A DNA stretch of 64,000 bases from Nitrospira sp. (GCA_005116835.1 SWDM01000023.1:68870-132869); one strand, 5' to 3'. Shown: positions 52,096 through 63,681, counted from the first letter of the stretch. The notes: generated by a model from the sequence alone, not told the origin. A program made the numbers and translations.

Positions 52096-52814
52096 GGCGA
52101 GATAGATCTAATCAAAGCGTACGAGAATGGGCTGGTCGCAATCAGGCGGTCAGCCCATTCTTTTTTGGATTTAGTAAACGTGCCAAATGGAAGCGTTGGG
52201 TCGAGTTGAGGCAGATCGGAATTGCGGCAACCGGCTCGGTAATGGAACAGGTATCCGCCATTCAGGTAAAAGGCACGGAAGGTCAAGGGAATACAGGACT
52301 CGGTCAGCGTAGCTTCGACGAGCAACGTTTCCTTACGGACCTCAGTTCTATCCGCCAGGCCACAACTAGCCTTGGGGCCAGCATCCAAGTTGATGCGCAC
52401 GCAGACCATACTTCGGTCGACCGTGAACCGACGTTGGCCTCCAACGGCCATACCATTGAGCCCCAGCTGGATCCCCTCATTGGATATGGTGAGCAACGGG
52501 CCACTTCGAATGTCATTGGTGATAGCAGTAATGACGACGAATCCAACATAAGTGTAGATGGGACCTTGATAGACCAGAGTGCCGTCGGCATAGCGAACGG
52601 TCAGATCGGCGGAGAGACGTCTTCCCCAAGAAGCGACGGAACCAGTTCCAACCTTGATATCTTCAATCTGAAGCAGTTCCCGCTTCTGTCGTTCGAGAAT
52701 CTTGGTAATACCGTCGTTCAATCGTTCTCTCTTAAAGGGCGAGATATCCTCTCCGTAGTCACAACCGGCCTGGGTCAGAGCGAGAACCAAGATGACCAGA
52801 ATGCGCTTTAGCAC
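52032..52814 (-). CDS. FKBP-like lipoprotein
   Basis: The 260-aa protein has a lipoprotein signal with lipobox LTQAGC (C18). The middle part ([24 protein letters not shown]... [22 protein letters not shown]) resembles an FKBP-type peptidyl-prolyl isomerase fold, but several aromatic residues of the active site are missing, so isomerase activity is doubtful. Two cysteine pairs in the C-terminal half may form disulfides. Its 3' end overlaps hisB by 64 bp and contains the hisB terminator, so the last 45 residues may be extra or read through. Confidence 0.65.
   Translation of the reverse strand: MLKRILVILVLALTQAGCDYGEDISPFKRERLNDGITKILERQKRELLQIEDIKVGTGSVASWGRRLSADLTVRYADGTLVYQGPIYTYVGFVVITAITNDIRSGPLLTISNEGIQLGLNGMAVGGQRRFTVDRSMVCVRINLDAGPKASCGLADRTEVRKETLLVEATLTESCIPLTFRAFYLNGGYLFHYRAGCRNSDLPQLDPTLPFGTFTKSKKEWADRLIATSPFSYALIRSISPYNSPFVDSTFPANRSSNIVA
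52125..52166 (+). terminator. Rho-independent terminator after hisB
   Basis: GAATGGGCTG and CAGCCCATTC pair (10 bp, 16-nt loop), followed by TTTTTT. It lies inside the coding frame of the convergent lipoprotein gene. Confidence 0.88.
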
Positions 52815-53021
52815 GAATCCTCCGTGAGCAGTTCTTCGGCGACCTTATCTAGACATCGCTGGCTGGTCAAGAAATGGGGAAGAAAATTCAAGGTAGGGGT
52901 TCATATAATTGAGGAGTGGCAGGGAGGCTTCAGTTGCGGTATTGTTACGACCCTGGGGCTTCGATGGGTCGTATGTGTGGCACAGTAGGAGTAGGCAACA
53001 GTATCCTGCCAGGAACTGGAT

Positions 53022-53633
53022 ATGATCGCGATTATTGATTACGGCATGGGCAACCTCCGCAGTGTCTCCAAGGCCTTCGAGGCGGTGGGGCATCAGGCGG
53101 TCGTCACGCGTGATCCGCGCGCGATCGGGAATGCGAGCCATGTGGTATTGCCTGGTGTTGGGGCTTTTGGCGATTGTATGGCCAATGTCGAGCGCTATGG
53201 GTTGGCGGAACCGATTCGTGCAGCGATTCAATCGGGAAAACCATTTCTAGGAATCTGCTTGGGCCTCCAATTGTTGTTTGAGGAAAGTGAAGAATTTGGA
53301 ACCCACAAGGGTCTCGGCATTATCCCCGGCAAGGTCAGACGATTCGTTGCCGATCAGAGGTTGAAGGTGCCGCACATGGGCTGGAATAACGTCACGATTG
53401 AGCGGCACTGTCCTCTGTTCGAAGGGATTTCCAACGGGTCGTATTGGTACTTTGTGCATTCCTTTTATGTCGATCCTTCTGACAAGACTGTTGTGGCAAC
53501 CACAACGGACTATGGGACATCGTTTGTCTCGAGTATCTGGCGAGACAATGTGGTGGCCTGTCAGTTCCATCCTGAGAAAAGTCAGGACGTCGGGCTGCAA
53601 CTCATTAAGAACTTTGGATCCTGGCGCACATAA
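53022..53633 (+). CDS. hisH: Imidazole glycerol phosphate synthase glutaminase subunit HisH
   Basis: The 203-aa protein is a class I glutamine amidotransferase. The nucleophile Cys lies in FLGICLGLQLLFE, and the His and Glu of the triad are in ACQFHPEKSQ. It supplies ammonia to HisF for imidazole ring closure. hisF lies downstream in the same cluster, after a lipoprotein gene and hisA. No ribosome site stands out; the ATG follows AGGAACTGGAT. Confidence 0.96.
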   Translation: MIAIIDYGMGNLRSVSKAFEAVGHQAVVTRDPRAIGNASHVVLPGVGAFGDCMANVERYGLAEPIRAAIQSGKPFLGICLGLQLLFEESEEFGTHKGLGIIPGKVRRFVADQRLKVPHMGWNNVTIERHCPLFEGISNGSYWYFVHSFYVDPSDKTVVATTTDYGTSFVSSIWRDNVVACQFHPEKSQDVGLQLIKNFGSWRT

Positions 53634-53664
53634 ATGCCTTGAGTAAGGCAGGAGGAGTGAACTG

Positions 53665-54423
53665 GTGAACATGCAAAACAAGGGAGCCGGTGCCCCACGT
53701 TTGGCGTTTCATGCGCTTACGCTGACGATTGCCATGTTGGCGGTTGCCGGTTGTAGTGGGGCGAAGGTGACGACGAAGACATCTTCGGAGTTGCCGCGCT
53801 ATCAGATTCGAACCATCGCATTGGTGCCGTTCACGATCCTTGCGACGCCACAGGTGAGGGCTGTCGCCTCTCAAACCTTTTCAGTGCCGCCGGAGGTTCG
53901 CAGGTCCGACATATCGATGGCGATGCCGCCGAACGCCGAGCCGTCTTTTCGGCAAACTGTCACAGTGCCGACCGGAGCCGGGAATATCGTGACTCAATTA
54001 CTCTGGAATCGGTTAAAGACAAGGCAGGGGATGACAGTGCTTTCGCCCGGTGAGGTAGCGAAAGCTCTCGGTGCCTTGGCGATGCCGCAACCTTCCGCCG
54101 GCCAGTCCCCGGCAATAGCCGTGGCAAAACAGCTTGGCGCGGATGCCTCGTTGATCGGCCAAGTGTTGGTATATCAGGAGCGGGTCGGAGGTCGCTTTGG
54201 CGCCAGCCCGCCGGCGACAGTGGGCTTTGAAGCCCGAGTCATTGCTGCTGACGGGCAAGTTCTGTGGGAGGGAAGTTATTATGAGCATCAACGGCCATTG
54301 ACTGAAGACGTCATGGGGTTTTTCCAACGTTGGGGTACGTTCGTGACGGCAGAAGAATTGGCGGCCTATGGAGTCGAACATATGCTCCACGAGTTTCCGT
54401 TCGGAACAGTCGTGGAGCGCTGA
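53665..54423 (+). CDS. Hypothetical lipoprotein inside the his cluster
   Basis: The 252-aa protein starts at GTG 53665, with AGGAGG 9 nt upstream. The lipobox is LAVAGC (C30). The mature part begins with a Thr-rich stretch and has a domain with TIALVPFTILATPQ, NIVTQLLWNRLKTRQGMTVL and ADASLIGQVLVYQERVGGRFGA, which recalls the GNA1162/LpoB-like envelope lipoprotein fold. It is unrelated to histidine synthesis but lies 31 bp after hisH and 18 bp before hisA. Confidence 0.72.
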   Translation: MNMQNKGAGAPRLAFHALTLTIAMLAVAGCSGAKVTTKTSSELPRYQIRTIALVPFTILATPQVRAVASQTFSVPPEVRRSDISMAMPPNAEPSFRQTVTVPTGAGNIVTQLLWNRLKTRQGMTVLSPGEVAKALGALAMPQPSAGQSPAIAVAKQLGADASLIGQVLVYQERVGGRFGASPPATVGFEARVIAADGQVLWEGSYYEHQRPLTEDVMGFFQRWGTFVTAEELAAYGVEHMLHEFPFGTVVER

Positions 54424-54441
54424 AAGAAAGCGGTCTTTCCC

Positions 54442-55167
54442 ATGCTCGTGATTCCTGCTATCGATTTAAAAGATGGCCGTTGTGTGCGGTTGCGTCAGGG
54501 CGATATGGCGGCTGAAACGGTCTATTCCGACGACGTGCCGGCTGTTGCGCGGCAATGGCAGCAAGGCGGCGCGGCATTGATCCATGTGGTGGATCTAAAT
54601 GGGGCGGTGGAGGGAGAGCCACGCAATCTTTCTCAGATTGAAGCGATCATTCGCACTGTCAGCCTCAATATCCAGGTCGGGGGAGGGATCCGGTCGATTG
54701 AGACTGTGCGGCGTTATCTCGGGGCGGGCGTGACCAGAGTGGTGCTCGGCACTGCGGCCTTGACCGATCGGTCGTTCTTGGAGAAGGCCTGTCGGGAGTT
54801 CCCTCGCCGGATTCTGTTGGGGTTGGATGCGCGAGATGGGAAGGTGGCGGTTAAGGGGTGGACAGCGGTATCGGAGACGAAGGCGACAGATCTGCTCAAG
54901 GAGTTGGCAGGATATGCCTTGGGCGCCGTGATCTATACGGACATTGCCCGCGATGGTATGTTGAGCGGGCCGAATCTGGCTGCGTTGCGGGAAGTGGTTG
55001 AGTTGTCCTCCTTCCCTGTGATCGCTTCCGGCGGGATCTCTCGCGTCGAAGATTTGCGGGCCGTACAGGCGCTCGGCCCACAGGTTGAAGGTGCCATTGT
55101 GGGGAAGGCGCTCTACGACGGCAAGCTCGACTATCGTGCCGCTGTCGCTGCTCTCCGTGAGGCATGA
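54442..55167 (+). CDS. hisA: HisA, ProFAR isomerase
   Basis: The 241-aa TIM-barrel enzyme carries out the Amadori rearrangement of Pro[18 protein letters not shown] holds the first catalytic Asp (D8). IQVGGGIRS and the late [16 protein letters not shown] (second Asp) and VIASGGIS form the phosphate sites. It is followed by hisF after 58 bp, which include a heptamer array. Confidence 0.96.
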   Translation: MLVIPAIDLKDGRCVRLRQGDMAAETVYSDDVPAVARQWQQGGAALIHVVDLNGAVEGEPRNLSQIEAIIRTVSLNIQVGGGIRSIETVRRYLGAGVTRVVLGTAALTDRSFLEKACREFPRRILLGLDARDGKVAVKGWTAVSETKATDLLKELAGYALGAVIYTDIARDGMLSGPNLAALREVVELSSFPVIASGGISRVEDLRAVQALGPQVEGAIVGKALYDGKLDYRAAVAALREA

Positions 55168-55188
55168 TGAATTCTTTTCTAACTTGGT

Positions 55189-55216
55189 CGTTTCACGTTT
55201 CACGTTTCACGCTTCA
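55189..55216. repeat. Array of four heptamers (CGTTTCA x3, CGCTTCA)
   Basis: Four 7-bp units run without gaps between hisA and hisF, ending 10 bp before the hisF ATG. The first three are identical. The unit is the reverse complement of TGAAACG at 17655. Confidence 0.75.
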
Positions 55217-55225
55217 CATGCTGCG

Positions 55226-55987
55226 ATGTTGACCAAACGCATTATTCCCTGCCTCGATGTCAAAGACGGGCGCGTGGTCAAGGGCGTGAGCTTTGTGAAT
55301 CTCCGCGACGCGGGCGATCCGGTCGAAGTGGCTACCGTCTATGATCGTGAAGGAGCCGATGAACTCTGCTTTCTGGACATCACCGCTTCCCATGAGAACC
55401 GAAAGACCATCATCGATGTCGTTGAGCAGACGGCAGCCCGGGTCTTCATGCCGTTGACTGTCGGTGGGGGAGTGAGAACGATCGAAGATATCCGAGCGCT
55501 GTTAAATGCGGGCGCGGATAAGGTGAGCATCAATACTGCGGCAGTCCAACGGCCAGAGTTTGTAAAAGAAGCGGCGGAGCGATTCGGGACACAATGTATT
55601 GTCGTGGCCATCGATGCCAAGCGTCGTCCCGCCCTGACTGCAGGGTGGGAGGTGTTCACCCATGGGGGGCGCAAGTCGACTGGTCTCGATGTTGTCGAAT
55701 GGGCGAAGACGATGGAGCAGTATGGGGCAGGTGAGGTTTTGCTCACAAGCATGGATCAGGACGGGCAACAGCGGGGTTATGATCTCGCGTTGACCGCAAC
55801 AGTATCGGAATCTGTGTCGATTCCGGTTATTGCATCGGGCGGGGTGGGGAATTTGGACCATCTTTACGATGGGTTCGTCACGGGCAAGGCAGACGCGGTG
55901 CTGGCCGCGTCTATTTTTCACTTCCGGACCCATACGATTCCAGAGGCGAAAGCCTATCTTCGCCAGAAGGGAGTGGCGGTTCGATAA
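55226..55987 (+). CDS. hisF: Imidazole glycerol phosphate synthase subunit HisF
   Basis: The ATG at 55226 gives 253 aa. [20 protein letters not shown] holds the catalytic Asp, [29 protein letters not shown] and [16 protein letters not shown] the second Asp. It joins ammonia from HisH to PRFAR, giving imidazole glycerol phosphate and AICAR. The stop overlaps the hisI start (TAATG), so the two are coupled. Confidence 0.97.
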   Translation: MLTKRIIPCLDVKDGRVVKGVSFVNLRDAGDPVEVATVYDREGADELCFLDITASHENRKTIIDVVEQTAARVFMPLTVGGGVRTIEDIRALLNAGADKVSINTAAVQRPEFVKEAAERFGTQCIVVAIDAKRRPALTAGWEVFTHGGRKSTGLDVVEWAKTMEQYGAGEVLLTSMDQDGQQRGYDLALTATVSESVSIPVIASGGVGNLDHLYDGFVTGKADAVLAASIFHFRTHTIPEAKAYLRQKGVAVR

Positions 55988-56640
55988 TGGATGCCGGACG
56001 TGTGAAATTTGATGCGCAGGGCTTGATTCCAGCCGTCGTGCAGGATTGGAAGGATGGCACGGTGCTGATGGTGGCCTTCATGAACCAGAAGGCGTTGCAG
56101 AAAACTATCGAGACGAAGTCTGTACACTTCTGGAGCCGGTCACGCCAGGTTCTGTGGGAAAAGGGTGAGACTTCGGGACACAAGCTGCAACTCAAAGACC
56201 TATTTCTCGACTGCGACGGCGATGCTCTCCTTCTGAAAGTCGAGCCGGTTGGCCCGACATGCCACACCGGAGAGCGGGCTTGCTTCTTCTCCCGGTTGGA
56301 TTCACCGGAGGCAAAAACGTCTGAGTCCTGGGGTGGTATTCTCGAACGCCTGTCCCAGATGATCCAAGAACGGAAGCAACACCCCTCGAGCGAGTCCTAT
56401 ACTTCCAAGCTGTTAGAGGGCGGTGTCGATCGTATCCTCAAGAAAGTTGTCGAGGAAGCAGGGGAGGTGGCGATTGCCGGGAAGGGAGGGAAAAAAGACG
56501 AGATTGTATACGAAACAGCAGATCTATTGTTCCATACGTTGGTGGCCTTGGGATACCATGGTGTGACGACTCAAGAGATCTATCAGGAATTGGCGATTCG
56601 GTTCGGAAAATCCGGTTTGAGAAAAGGATCCACGCCATGA
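55987..56640 (+). CDS. hisI: Bifunctional PRA-CH/PRA-PH enzyme HisIE
   Basis: The 217-aa protein has an N-terminal PRA-cyclohydrolase domain (about 1-110): GTVLMVAFMNQKAL, SVHFWSRSRQVLWEKGETSGH and the metal-binding DCDGDALLLKVEP with CHTGERACFF. The C-terminal pyrophosphohydrolase domain (about 130-217) has KVVEEAGEVAIAGK and DLLFHTLVAL. Together they catalyse steps two and three of histidine synthesis. It overlaps the HIT gene by 4 bp. Confidence 0.95.
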   Translation: MDAGRVKFDAQGLIPAVVQDWKDGTVLMVAFMNQKALQKTIETKSVHFWSRSRQVLWEKGETSGHKLQLKDLFLDCDGDALLLKVEPVGPTCHTGERACFFSRLDSPEAKTSESWGGILERLSQMIQERKQHPSSESYTSKLLEGGVDRILKKVVEEAGEVAIAGKGGKKDEIVYETADLLFHTLVALGYHGVTTQEIYQELAIRFGKSGLRKGSTP

Positions 56641-56981
56641 CGGAATGCCTCTTTTGCAAAATCGTCGAGAGGACGATTCCCGCGGCGCTCGTCTATGAGG
56701 ACGAGTTGGTGGTCGCATTCGACGATATCAATCCGCAGGCCCAGACTCATACGCTTGTCATCCCCCGGAGACATGTGACGTCGGTTGCAGATCTCCAGGA
56801 TTCCGATGTCGGACTGCTTGGACATTTGATGCTTGCCGGCAACAAGATCGCAAAAATAAAGGGAGTTGCGGATACCGGTTACCGTTTCGTCATCAATACC
56901 GGTGTGCATGGCGGCCAGAGCGTGTTTCATCTTCATCTCCATGTCTTGGGCGGACGACACATGGCTTGGCCTCCAGGCTAA
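56637..56981 (+). CDS. HinT-like HIT-family protein
   Basis: The 114-aa protein has the HIT triad VFHLHLHVLGGRHMAWPPG at the C-terminus and CLFCKIVERTIPA at the N-terminus, the HinT layout. HinT hydrolyses adenosine phosphoramidates and aminoacyl-AMP. The neighbouring his genes produce phosphoribosyl-AMP type intermediates. It starts inside the hisI stop (ATGA) and closes the cluster. Confidence 0.94.
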   Translation: MTECLFCKIVERTIPAALVYEDELVVAFDDINPQAQTHTLVIPRRHVTSVADLQDSDVGLLGHLMLAGNKIAKIKGVADTGYRFVINTGVHGGQSVFHLHLHVLGGRHMAWPPG

Positions 56982-57287
56982 CAGGATGCAGACAATGTCC
57001 ACCACCTCCGTTCTTGCCTCGCTTCGCAGTAGCGTCAGGTGACAATGGTACGGACCGTTGGCGTGATTGTTTTCGATATCCTCACCGTTTGACACATGGC
57101 TGGCCCCTTCGGACTTTGGGCGGCTTGCTTGACGGGCTTTTCCCAACCTTGTGCCAGTCCAGGCTGTGGCATCGTGCCACGTTGACAGATTTATTTCCCG
57201 TCTGTTACCCTGACCGGTCTATTTAACGATCACTTACGATTGTCTTTCTTGCCTGTAGCAGGCGGGGAAATAGGAGCGGCGACTTCC

Positions 57288-59105
57288 GTGGGCCGAGGTC
57301 TGATTTCTGAAGATGTGATTAATCAAATCAAGGATCGGGTCGATATTGCCGAGGTGGTCGGACAACATGTAAGTCTGACTCGGGCCGGTCAGAACTTGAA
57401 AGGTCTCTGCCCCTTCCATCAGGAAAAATCACCCTCTTTTACAGTCAGCTCTTCCCGCCAGTTTTTTCATTGCTTCGGGTGCGGCGCTGGCGGCGATGTG
57501 TTTACGTTTCTGACTCGGATTACCGGAACAAGTTTTCCGGAAGTGTTACGCGATCTTGGCCGCAAAGTAGGGATCGAAGTTCAGGAATCCCCCGGTCAGT
57601 CCGGTCCTCTGGCCGCGCAGATCGCCAGGGTCGAGTCCTTAAATCGGGCGGTGGCGGGGTGGTTTAGACAGAACCTTAAGGATTCCAATCTCGGAAGAGA
57701 AGCCCGCGAGTATTTGGGTGGTCGCGGTATGACGGAAGCGACGCTCGAGCAGTTTGCCGTTGGGTTCGCTCCGAATGAATGGGATGGATTGAGCAAAGCT
57801 CTGATCAAGCAGGGGTTCACCGCTGCTGAGCTGGCAATGGGAGGGTTGACGGTCGCGCGTGAGCAGCGCGGGATGGGATCCTACGATCGTTTTCGAGGCC
57901 GGGTGATGTTTCCTATCACGGATTTGCGAAAGCGGGTTGTCGGGTTTGGCGGGCGTATTCTTGGTGAGGGGGAGCCAAAGTATCTGAATTCGCCCGATAC
58001 TCCTCTATTCAAAAAGGGGCAGACGCTCTACGCGTTGGATCTTGCACGGGAAGCGGTCGCTCGGCTGAAAACCGTAATTGTAGTGGAGGGGTATTTTGAT
58101 GCGGTTGCGCTTCACCAGGCGGGATTGACCCATACGGTCGCGACGCTGGGAACCGCGCTGACGGCAGAGCACATTCAGGTATTGAGACGTTTTGCTTCAA
58201 AGGTTGTACTCTTGTTCGATCCGGACAAGGCCGGGGTTCGCGCTGCGCTGCGGTCACTGGATTTGTTTGTCAATAGCGGGATCGGAGTGAAAGTCGTCAC
58301 GTTGCCGGCTGGAGAGGATCCCGATACCTACGTGCGAAAGGAAGGGACAGAGGCCTTCGCGCGGTTAGAAGAGAAGGCTCCGAGCCTCTTAGATTTTTCC
58401 CTTGAGCACAGTTTGAGTACGGCAGAGTCGAGTACGATCGAAGGGCGCATCCGCAGTGTGGACGATGTGTTGCGGATTCTACAGAAGAGCGAGCATCCGA
58501 TCGAACGGGAAGAACGGATTCGTGTGGTGGCCGAACGACTGGGGGTCAGCCAACAACGATTGATCGAACGGTATCCGGCGCTGATGCAGTCCGAGGGACG
58601 CCCACCGGCGCCTGCTCAATCGGCTGGCATCGCCCCGGCGACGTTCAAGGGCGTGAGCGAAGAGCGGGATTTGGTCTACTTGCTGTTGCACGGGCACCTG
58701 AAACCTGCCGATGTGCAACGACTGAGGCCCGATGCCTTTTCTGTTCCAGCCTGCCGATCCCTCGTCGAGGCGGCGCTCAACCACCTTGACCGCGACGGGC
58801 GAGTCGGGCTCGGGCCGCTACTGGATGAGGTTATCCATCACGAGGAATGCGGGTCTCTGGCGACCGAGCTTTCCATGCGGGAAGATCATTTCGACGACGT
58901 GGATGCCCATGTTGCCGGCTGTTTAGAGACATTGGATCGGAAGCGGGCCGAAGCGGTATTTCGAAATCTCATCGCGCAGTTGAAAGCTGCCGAACGGGAA
59001 GGGCGTGCGGAAGATGCACGGAAACTGAATACTCAAGTGAATGAATTACGGATGCAAAAGGCGGGGCGGCCCTCTAGCGGGATGTTGTCTTTAGTGAAGG
59101 AGTAG
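57288..59105 (+). CDS. dnaG: DNA primase DnaG
   Basis: Taking GTG 57288 (AGGAG 10 nt upstream) gives 605 aa; a longer TTG start at 57240 is possible. The zinc-binding CHC2 domain has C41, H44, C62 and C65 ([11 protein letters not shown]... [10 protein letters not shown]). The core has [19 protein letters not shown] and the Toprim block [14 protein letters not shown] followed by LFDPDKAG. The C-terminal helicase-binding region (about 440-600) is helical. It lies 2 bp before rpoD, as in the macromolecular-synthesis operon, without rpsU. Confidence 0.95.
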   Translation: MGRGLISEDVINQIKDRVDIAEVVGQHVSLTRAGQNLKGLCPFHQEKSPSFTVSSSRQFFHCFGCGAGGDVFTFLTRITGTSFPEVLRDLGRKVGIEVQESPGQSGPLAAQIARVESLNRAVAGWFRQNLKDSNLGREAREYLGGRGMTEATLEQFAVGFAPNEWDGLSKALIKQGFTAAELAMGGLTVAREQRGMGSYDRFRGRVMFPITDLRKRVVGFGGRILGEGEPKYLNSPDTPLFKKGQTLYALDLAREAVARLKTVIVVEGYFDAVALHQAGLTHTVATLGTALTAEHIQVLRRFASKVVLLFDPDKAGVRAALRSLDLFVNSGIGVKVVTLPAGEDPDTYVRKEGTEAFARLEEKAPSLLDFSLEHSLSTAESSTIEGRIRSVDDVLRILQKSEHPIEREERIRVVAERLGVSQQRLIERYPALMQSEGRPPAPAQSAGIAPATFKGVSEERDLVYLLLHGHLKPADVQRLRPDAFSVPACRSLVEAALNHLDRDGRVGLGPLLDEVIHHEECGSLATELSMREDHFDDVDAHVAGCLETLDRKRAEAVFRNLIAQLKAAEREGRAEDARKLNTQVNELRMQKAGRPSSGMLSLVKE

Positions 59106-59107
59106 TC

Positions 59108-60949
<1,842 letters not shown>

Positions 60950-61052
60950 TCCGATAGGGGCTGTTCTTCGGGATTTGACTCCGCTTCCCGGGCAGCCTAG
61001 AATCCTCTGTTCGTGTCTGTGGGTCAGGCGCGAAAGACTCGTCCGCCTGATC

Positions 61053-61129
61053 GGGCCCATAGCTCAGGTGGTTAGAGCGGCTGACTCATAATCAGCTGGT
61101 CCTAGGTTCAAGTCCTAGTGGGCCCACCA
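61053..61129 (+). tRNA. tRNA with CAT anticodon (Ile2 or elongator Met)
   Basis: The sequence folds as a 77-nt cloverleaf with GGGCCCA paired to TGGGCCC and encoded CCA. The anticodon stem-loop GCTGA CTCATAA TCAGC gives anticodon CAT. The GGGCCC acceptor and the AATC after the anticodon fit tRNA-Ile2, read as AUA after lysidine modification, but elongator tRNA-Met cannot be excluded. The initiator is unlikely, as all acceptor pairs are formed. Confidence 0.93.
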
Positions 61130-61189
61130 GCTTAGCCGCGGAATTCATCGGTCGAGATCGTTGTTAGGAACGACAACTATGGGAACGCA

Positions 61190-61966
61190 TTGAACCAGAA
61201 TCTTCCTGCCCTTATCGAGCTGCAGAAGTTGGATCTCCGCATTGCGGACATCAAAGATCAGCGCCGAAAAATTCCAGACCGGCTTCAGGCGGTTGACGCT
61301 CCGTTGCGAGAAGCCCGGCAGCTATACCAACAGACCAATGTTTCGGTGGAGACTGTCGTCAAGGAACGGCGGTCATACGAACAAGATCTTGAAGCGCAGG
61401 AAGCGCACACTGAAAAAATGAAGTCACGGCTGTCTGAGCTGAAGTCCAATAAAGAATATCAAGCCCATCTTTTCGAGATCGAGGTTGCCAATAAGAAGAA
61501 AGGGGACATCGAGGAGAAGATATTGCTGTGTATGGAGAAGATCGAACAACTGCAGCGGGCGACCAAGGAGGCGCAGGAGAAGCTCGGCGTCATTGAAAAG
61601 GCCTACACGCAGGAAAAACAAGCACTCGATAAACTGGAGCAGTCCCTCTCCAGTGAATTGGCAGACCTCGAAGGGCAGCAACAGGCCCGTTCGGCTCATG
61701 TCGAAAAGGGGATGCTCAATCGCTATAACTCGATCAAAGCGTCTCGCAAGGATCACGCGCTCGCTGAAATCAAAGAAGGGATCTGCTCGGGATGCCGCCT
61801 GCAGCTTCCGCCGCAACTGATTTCAGAGGTCAAACGAGCCGAAGATCTCCACACCTGCCCCTACTGCCGTCGGATGCTCTACTGGAATGGGCAAATTCCT
61901 GTCCAGCCCACGCCAGGCCCCGAGATCGATAAGACGTCGATTCTTGAGATCGGTGAATCAGTGTAG
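61190..61966 (+). CDS. Coiled-coil C4-type zinc-ribbon protein
   Basis: The 258-aa protein starts at TTG 61190. Residues about 5-190 form a long coiled coil (LIELQKLDLRIADIKDQRRKI, EKMKSRLSELKSNKEYQAHLFEIE). The zinc ribbon follows: GICSGCRLQLPPQL and HTCPYCRRMLYW (four Cys). The family (DUF164/CdsZ) is linked to gene regulation and may bind nucleic acid. It ends 3 bp before the convergent RNase HIII gene. Confidence 0.88.
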   Translation: MNQNLPALIELQKLDLRIADIKDQRRKIPDRLQAVDAPLREARQLYQQTNVSVETVVKERRSYEQDLEAQEAHTEKMKSRLSELKSNKEYQAHLFEIEVANKKKGDIEEKILLCMEKIEQLQRATKEAQEKLGVIEKAYTQEKQALDKLEQSLSSELADLEGQQQARSAHVEKGMLNRYNSIKASRKDHALAEIKEGICSGCRLQLPPQLISEVKRAEDLHTCPYCRRMLYWNGQIPVQPTPGPEIDKTSILEIGESV

Positions 61967-61969
61967 CCG

Positions 61970-62632
61970 TTAGCCGATTGTTCCTAGTACAGCGTGAGTT
62001 GTTTTGAAGTGCAGTTTGGCAACCGACCCCAACCGTTCCTCTCCATGTTTTTTCACGATCATGCGTCCAGCCAGTTCAACGGCCGGTGATGCGCCCTTGG
62101 GCAGCGTTGTGCCGATCTCACCTGAGAGGCGTTTCAATCGGAGGAGGAATTCCGCACGGGCCAGGATCGAGGCGGCGGCCACAGCCAGATCAGATTCAGC
62201 TTTGTGCCGCTGCTCCAAGACGATCGTGCGACCCTTTTCCTGCAAGGCCTTCAGAATCAACCGTTCATCGCCAAACTGATCTGAGATTGCGCGCCCACAC
62301 GAAACTCTTTCCAACAGAGTTTCAAGGGCCTTGGCATGGCCCCAGGCGAGCAGGCGATTTAGGTTTCGGATTTTCGCGTACAGCTCGTTGTATCGTTGTG
62401 GGCCTATTGCGATAATGCTATGCGGGCATATCGTTCGGATGTCGGGCGCCATTTCGAGAATGCGACCGTCTGATATTTTCTTGCTGTCACGAACATTCAT
62501 GAGCCTGAGCTCTCCTTGTGTGGTGGCGTCGACAAAGACAGCAGCGATGACCAGGGGGCCAAAATAGTCTCCCTTGCCGGACTCATCAATGCCGATTCGC
62601 TCCACCGTCGCTGTTTCTGTTGTGTTGGTCAC
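61970..62632 (-). CDS. rnhC: Ribonuclease HIII-like protein
   Basis: The 220-aa protein has the type 2 RNase H core with the RNase HIII signature GIDESGKGDYFGPLVIAAVF (acidic residues D15, E16) and RDSKKISDGRI. KAESDLAVAAASILARAEFL is the late metal-binding block. It lacks the N-terminal TBP-like substrate-binding domain found in Bacillus RnhC, so it is a core-only version. It cuts RNA in RNA-DNA hybrids. Confidence 0.85.
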   Translation of the reverse strand: MTNTTETATVERIGIDESGKGDYFGPLVIAAVFVDATTQGELRLMNVRDSKKISDGRILEMAPDIRTICPHSIIAIGPQRYNELYAKIRNLNRLLAWGHAKALETLLERVSCGRAISDQFGDERLILKALQEKGRTIVLEQRHKAESDLAVAAASILARAEFLLRLKRLSGEIGTTLPKGASPAVELAGRMIVKKHGEERLGSVAKLHFKTTHAVLGTIG

Positions 62633-62755
62633 TGGACAGGAGCTCTTTTATATAGAGTTTCACTGAGGTGGGAGGCGCGTTAATCTAACAGAGCCTCAAA
62701 GGACGGTCAATTTCCCCGATTGTAGGTAGCGGGTCATTGTTATGGAGGATGTGCG

Positions 62756-63619
62756 ATGCACAGATGGAAGTCATTCTCGCGCGGAATGGTCTTGGTGGTG
62801 GCGGGACTTGGACTGCTGGTGATCGGTGGGTGCGAAACCAATCCCTATACGGGCCGGTCGCAGTTGCTCATGACCTCGGTGTCGGAAGAAATACAAATGG
62901 GGGCGCAGGCCTATGATCAGGTGAAGAGTGATCCCAAAATGCGGCCGTCTCAAGATCCTCGTGAGCTCGAACCGGTGAAGAGAGTCGCGGCTCGGATCGT
63001 CGAGGCGGCGAAGCGATCGAAGTATGCTGAGATGGCGCAGCAATTTCAGTGGGAAGTAACGGTTATCAAGGATGCCAAGACCGCGAATGCCTTTGCGCTG
63101 CCTGGCGGTAAAATGGCGGTCTATACAGGCATCTTTCCCATGGCCAAGACGGAATCAGGGCTGGCCGCTGTGATGGGGCATGAAGTGGTCCATGCCTTGG
63201 CCCGACACGGTGCGGAACGGATGAGTCAAGCCCAGATGACAAATGCCGGACTTCAAATCGTTGGCGCAGCAGCTGGAGCAGTTGGTAGGGGCGGGATGGT
63301 GGGACAGGCGGCGATGGCGGCGCTTGGTGTCGGGGCGCAAGTGGGTGTGCTGTTGCCCTTCAGTCGAAAGCATGAATCGGAAGCGGACTATGTCGGGATT
63401 TTACTCGCGGCGGAGGCCGGCTATGATCCGCGAGAGGCCATTGCCCTGTGGGAACGCATGGGGCAGATGTCCGGTGGCGGCGCGCAGGCAGAGTTTATGT
63501 CTACACACCCAAGCCACGAGACCAGGATTTCTCAACTGAAGAAGTGGATGCCGGAGGCTATGGCTATTTATCAGCATAAGCAGCCGGCGCCTGAGGCGCT
63601 GTTACCCGCTGTTCAGTAG
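62756..63619 (+). CDS. M48-family zinc metallopeptidase lipoprotein
   Basis: The 287-aa protein has a lipoprotein signal with lipobox VIGGC (C26). The catalytic motif HEVVH (142-146) lies in GLAAVMGHEVVHALARH, and the third zinc ligand is the Glu of HESEADYVGILLAA. TGRSQLLMTSVSEEIQMGAQAY is the usual start of LoiP/BepA-like proteins, which guard outer-membrane protein assembly. The TPR domain of BepA is absent, so it is LoiP-like in size. It lies divergently from rnhC. Confidence 0.93.
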   Translation: MHRWKSFSRGMVLVVAGLGLLVIGGCETNPYTGRSQLLMTSVSEEIQMGAQAYDQVKSDPKMRPSQDPRELEPVKRVAARIVEAAKRSKYAEMAQQFQWEVTVIKDAKTANAFALPGGKMAVYTGIFPMAKTESGLAAVMGHEVVHALARHGAERMSQAQMTNAGLQIVGAAAGAVGRGGMVGQAAMAALGVGAQVGVLLPFSRKHESEADYVGILLAAEAGYDPREAIALWERMGQMSGGGAQAEFMSTHPSHETRISQLKKWMPEAMAIYQHKQPAPEALLPAVQ

Positions 63620-63639
63620 GACGCATGTATGCCGGGCCC

Positions 63640-63668
63640 TTGAAAGCCTTGGTATCCAGTTCTATAGT
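63640..63668 (+). promoter_or_regulatory. rnpB promoter
   Basis: TTGAAA (63640-63645), 17 bp, TATAGT (63663-63668), just upstream of the RNase P RNA. Start of transcription is expected near 63675-63682. Confidence 0.75.
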
Positions 63669-63681
63669 GTTGTGGCGCGAG

